A stretch of DNA of 7,985 nt from NCBI GenBank assembly GCA_027859055.1, contig JAQIBO010000168.1, forward strand, positions 1 through 7,985, read 5' to 3'. The position numbers and the translations under genes are program-made. Below the pieces are notes generated by a model. It did not search any database, was not told the origin of the DNA, and saw only the letters and a program-made list of their open reading frames with translations. Source of the DNA: Spirochaeta sp. (lineage in GTDB: Bacteria; Spirochaetota; Spirochaetia; DSM-27196; Alkalispirochaetaceae). The first letter of the stretch is position 1. Every line of letters starts with the position of its first letter. Below, one piece after another: positions 5,545-7,985 of this stretch.

Positions 5545-5585
5545 TATCGATTATATGCGTATTTCTCACGCGTAATATCCAAATA
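5545..5585 (-). promoter_or_regulatory. Putative promoter of the lipoprotein gene
   Basis: On the minus strand a perfect TATAAT occurs at 5555-5550, about 65 bp before the lipoprotein ATG, within the most AT-rich stretch of the window. At 17-18 bp spacing the -35 hexamer is only ATATTA/GATATT, a weak match, so an activator or a different sigma factor is possible. The inferred leader is about 58 nt and ends with the strong GAGGAG site (5496-5491). The rest of the 263-bp gap between the two divergent genes (5486-5748) contains no gene I can support and no clear plus-strand promoter. Confidence 0.35.
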
Positions 5586-5748
5586 TCACATATGTTCGCC
5601 CCGATAATCCAACGCTCCCACATTCGGGATTCGGACACTGTATGCGCGGGACGTCCGGGAGATAGTCGCCACCGGCAGATCCTCTTATCGGGACAATTAT
5701 CTCAGGTGGACCCTACCCCGGTTTCGTCACACACGGTAATCTTGGCCC

Positions 5749-6135
5749 ATGCAGCTCATTCGATGTACGAAGAACCTACAGAAGCGGCTCGAACTCACAA
5801 AAGAAGAAATCAGAGACAGTGAGACAAGCGACCGTATCCTCGATTCCTGGCATGCCAACCTGATCGAGATTGCAGGATCACCGGCTATGCTCTTTGCCAA
5901 TGACCGGACCCTCCTCACCTTCGTCATCGACATCAATCCCGACAGCCCCGTGCATCACTTTCGCAAAAACTTCGTTGCGATGGTCTCATGTATTCTTGCC
6001 GACCTCGACGTTCCTTATAAAACCAGAGAGCATGTTCCCCGCCCGCAAATCTTTCCATTCAGGGGAAAAAGTCCATGGAACTACAATTCAAACCGCACGA
6101 CACTCCTGGCTCCATTGTCATTCGATAGGCTGTAG
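5749..6135 (+). CDS. DUF6933-like protein, probably C-terminally truncated, 128 aa
   Basis: The start MQLIRCTKNLQKRL, a DSWHANLIEI block near residues 32-41 and the LFANDRTLLTFVI block (about 48-60) match the recurring layout of DUF6933 proteins: a first strand with RCTKKL, then WHANL and a short 'ND-T-L' motif. Full-length members usually run to about 160-170 residues and end with a conserved 'RS-LGSMND' segment. Here the family similarity fades after the ILADLDVP segment (about residue 82), and the last 40 residues are unconvincing. The frame ends inside, and antisense to, the 3' end of the histidine kinase (55-bp overlap). The biochemical function of the family is unknown; some members sit near mobile or toxin-related genes. 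There is no good ribosome binding site before 5749. Family naming is from memory of its motifs. Confidence 0.55.
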   Translation: MQLIRCTKNLQKRLELTKEEIRDSETSDRILDSWHANLIEIAGSPAMLFANDRTLLTFVIDINPDSPVHHFRKNFVAMVSCILADLDVPYKTREHVPRPQIFPFRGKSPWNYNSNRTTLLAPLSFDRL

Positions 6136-7985
6136 GTGCCACCTGATTGCTCAACCAGCATCCTGATTACGGTAAGACCAAACCCGGGTGATTCGTTTCT
6201 CAAAGCTCGTTCGTCAAATCCGACACCGTTATCCTGGATGATGAGTTTCACGTTTCCATTTTCCTTATCGATGGATATAGACACCACTCCATCCTCACGA
6301 TCTTTGAATGCGTACTTGAATACATTGGTCAGAAGCTCATTGAGGATTATGCCGAGAGAAGTCGCTTGCTTTACCGGAATGGCAAAATCCGTGACGTGCT
6401 TATCGACGACAACGTTCTTTCCCACGTCAAAAAACATAACAAGCGATTCAATAAGGCTTTCTGCATAGGCCTTGATCGATACCTCACGAAGGTCCTTGCT
6501 CAACAATAGCTTATCGTAAAGAACCCGCATGCTTTGAACCCGCGAAATTGCCGCCTGCAGCGCGGCTTTCACTTCAGCAGAGTCCGAATCTCCTATCTGC
6601 AATGATAGGAAGCTCTCTATAGTAGCTACATTGTTTTTCACACGGTGATGGACTTCCCGCAGAAGCGTCTCTTTTTCGGTGACTTGCTTCTGGATCTCCG
6701 CCTCGGCTTGTTTGCGCGCCGTGATGTCATGGACGATACCCCGCAGAAGGATCGGTTTTCCAGCCTCATCAAGTTCCAGTTCACCCGCTTCGGCCCAGAC
6801 GGTGCGGACACTACCGTCAGGTCGGATAATACGGTACTCGACAGGTATTGGGGACTTCTGTTCCATGACGGATCTGTTCGAGCGGGCAACCTCGGCCTGA
6901 TCATCCGGGTGGATACAGTCGTTGATGAGCTGGGGAAGGTCGCCGCTGAATCGATCTCTATCAATGCCGAAGATTCTGTACATCTCGTCAGACCAGTCAA
7001 CCCGGTTCTGCGGGATATGCCAGACCCAGCTGCCGACTCTGGCTACCTCCTGTGACTTCTTGAGTTCATAAACAGTCGACTGGAGAGCATTTTCCGTTTG
7101 CAGTTGAAGCGTTACATCGACCACAGAAGCGGCGATGTATTGCGGGTTTCCGTAATCATCATGGACCACGATGCCGCTCATCAGCATGGGGAATTCCGTA
7201 CCATCGCGATGGCAATGCCAGACGGTGGTTGGGGCGAAGTGCCCTTCCCGAAGCATCGTGGCAATCAGCGCATTTGCTGCGTCAATTTGTTTCTCGTTGT
7301 GAAACAGGGAAAAATGTTTTCCTATAAGATCCTCCGGCTCGTAGCCATGAATATTGGCAAAGAACCTGTTGATATAGCGCAAGTTCCCCTGTAGATCAGC
7401 AATCACCTGGCCGTACACCGCATTGTCTGAAATGGTCTTGAATCTTCTGAGTTCCTCCTCCGCCTGCTTGCGCTCTGTGATGAGCCGTGCCTGTTGCACA
7501 TTCTGGTAAGCCACGCTTGAAAGCTGGGTCGCGATGACAAAGAGTGCGTCAGCAACCTGCTTGAATTGTTGATGCGACATGGCAGGCACTTCTCGGAAGG
7601 CTTGCACCAGCGCGTGTTCATCGGCGCCGATAACCTCTGCATAAGCCCGGATTTTTTCCTCGCTCTGCTCTTCGTCGCGCACTTGTCCGATAAGCCAGTT
7701 GGCGATGTGATGGCCGCCCACGGAGATTGCCGCACCGGCATCCCAGAGCCCGCCGCTTAGGCAAGGTTGCACCGTTGGCCCACTCGGGTTTGGTTGCCCC
7801 AGCACGGCATCCGATTCAAGGCAGTTAGCGCGGCCGATTTCGGTTTTGCGGATGATGTCGCTACAAAGGCTGCAGAAGTTCGTAGGTTCGGTGATAGGGG
7901 TACCATCAGGACGCGTGATGACTGATGCCACATTGGTTGCTCGAGCAAACTTGTCTTGCAGGCGTTGCAGTTCGGCAATGTTGAA
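6081..7985 (-). CDS. PocR-PAS-PAS-HisKA_2 sensor histidine kinase, 5' end outside the window
   Basis: Of at least 634 visible residues, about 1-105 are a PocR sensory domain with the cysteine set C38-x2-C41-x13-C55-x19-C75. A helical linker (about 140-178) leads to a PAS/PAC pair (about 180-295; WHCHRDGTEFPMLMSG is the PAC part) and a second PAS_3-type domain (about 308-425). HisKA_2 follows with the phosphoacceptor in EVHHRVKNN (His446), then an HATPase_c domain with N-box N549-E-L-L-T-N554, G1 D585-N-G-V-G and G2 G601-F-G-L. The end is complete. No transmembrane segment is visible, so it is probably cytoplasmic. PocR domains sense small ligands such as propanediol or, in some proteins, hydrocarbons or redox signals; the ligand here is unknown. 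The frame is open to the window end: codons before the GTG at 7931 (AELQRLQDKFARATN) belong to the domain, so 7931 is not the true start. No partner response regulator is in view. Confidence 0.93.
   Translation of the reverse strand, partial: FNIAELQRLQDKFARATNVASVITRPDGTPITEPTNFCSLCSDIIRKTEIGRANCLESDAVLGQPNPSGPTVQPCLSGGLWDAGAAISVGGHHIANWLIGQVRDEEQSEEKIRAYAEVIGADEHALVQAFREVPAMSHQQFKQVADALFVIATQLSSVAYQNVQQARLITERKQAEEELRRFKTISDNAVYGQVIADLQGNLRYINRFFANIHGYEPEDLIGKHFSLFHNEKQIDAANALIATMLREGHFAPTTVWHCHRDGTEFPMLMSGIVVHDDYGNPQYIAASVVDVTLQLQTENALQSTVYELKKSQEVARVGSWVWHIPQNRVDWSDEMYRIFGIDRDRFSGDLPQLINDCIHPDDQAEVARSNRSVMEQKSPIPVEYRIIRPDGSVRTVWAEAGELELDEAGKPILLRGIVHDITARKQAEAEIQKQVTEKETLLREVHHRVKNNVATIESFLSLQIGDSDSAEVKAALQAAISRVQSMRVLYDKLLLSKDLREVSIKAYAESLIESLVMFFDVGKNVVVDKHVTDFAIPVKQATSLGIILNELLTNVFKYAFKDREDGVVSISIDKENGNVKLIIQDNGVGFDERALRNESPGFGLTVIRMLVEQSGGTYSLSNDNGARSVVRFEL

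Noticed and set aside
6645..7055. Plus-strand frame of 136 codons
   Set aside because: It is antisense to the PAS and linker region of the histidine kinase and shows no independent features.
1..7985. CRISPR array, tRNA or rRNA genes
   Set aside because: No regularly spaced direct repeats, cloverleaf with CCA-type arms or rRNA motifs were seen on reading either strand; the 37-bp repeat occurs only twice, nearly 2 kb apart.

Overview
The window is bacterial DNA of roughly balanced base composition. It comes from a Gram-negative-type (diderm) organism, suggested by a lipobox lipoprotein and a membrane-anchored serine hydrolase. Fragments of Rpn-family nuclease genes and a PocR/PAS sensor kinase would fit a spirochaete or a deltaproteobacterium-like lineage, but nothing seen here fixes the phylum. 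The layout has two parts: a rearranged accessory stretch (about 1-2640) full of gene remnants, then a calmer stretch (about 2741-7985) of mostly intact genes, nearly all on the minus strand.

Accessory part. Positions 1-519 hold the C-terminal part of an Rpn-family (PD-(D/E)XK) recombination-promoting nuclease. It contains an internal ATG at 223 with a strong ribosome binding site, the arrangement expected for a small intragenic Rpn inhibitor. A second, shorter Rpn fragment lies at 1706-1831. A 37-bp repeat occurs beside each fragment (1-37 and 1967-2003). Between them, on the minus strand, lie an intact nitroreductase (1635-1066), a weak small frame (1085-918), a short antitoxin-like gene (925-773) and, overlapping its stop, the start of a RelE/ParE-like toxin (773-585). 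The toxin frame runs into a sequence that resembles an IS3-family (IS150-group) terminal inverted repeat. A Nudix hydrolase (2579-2025) appears cut short just before the second 37-bp repeat.

Calmer part. A weak intrinsic terminator (2609-2630) separates the Nudix gene from a 653-residue serine hydrolase of the beta-lactamase/penicillin-binding superfamily. The hydrolase has a signal peptide and four C-terminal membrane segments (4702-2741). Upstream and co-directional is a 185-residue lipoprotein of unknown function (5485-4928) with its own AT-rich promoter region. An 82-codon protein-like frame lies between the two. Divergent from the lipoprotein is a DUF6933-like gene (5749-6135) that seems to have lost its C-terminus. 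It converges on, and overlaps by 55 bp, the end of a large PocR-PAS-PAS-HisKA_2 sensor histidine kinase (6081-7985), whose first residues lie beyond the window.

I see no complete new multi-gene system. The most informative signals are the retained Rpn C-terminal ORF with its own start, the disrupted toxin-antitoxin pair with an IS-like end inside it, and the paired 37-bp repeats next to Rpn fragments.
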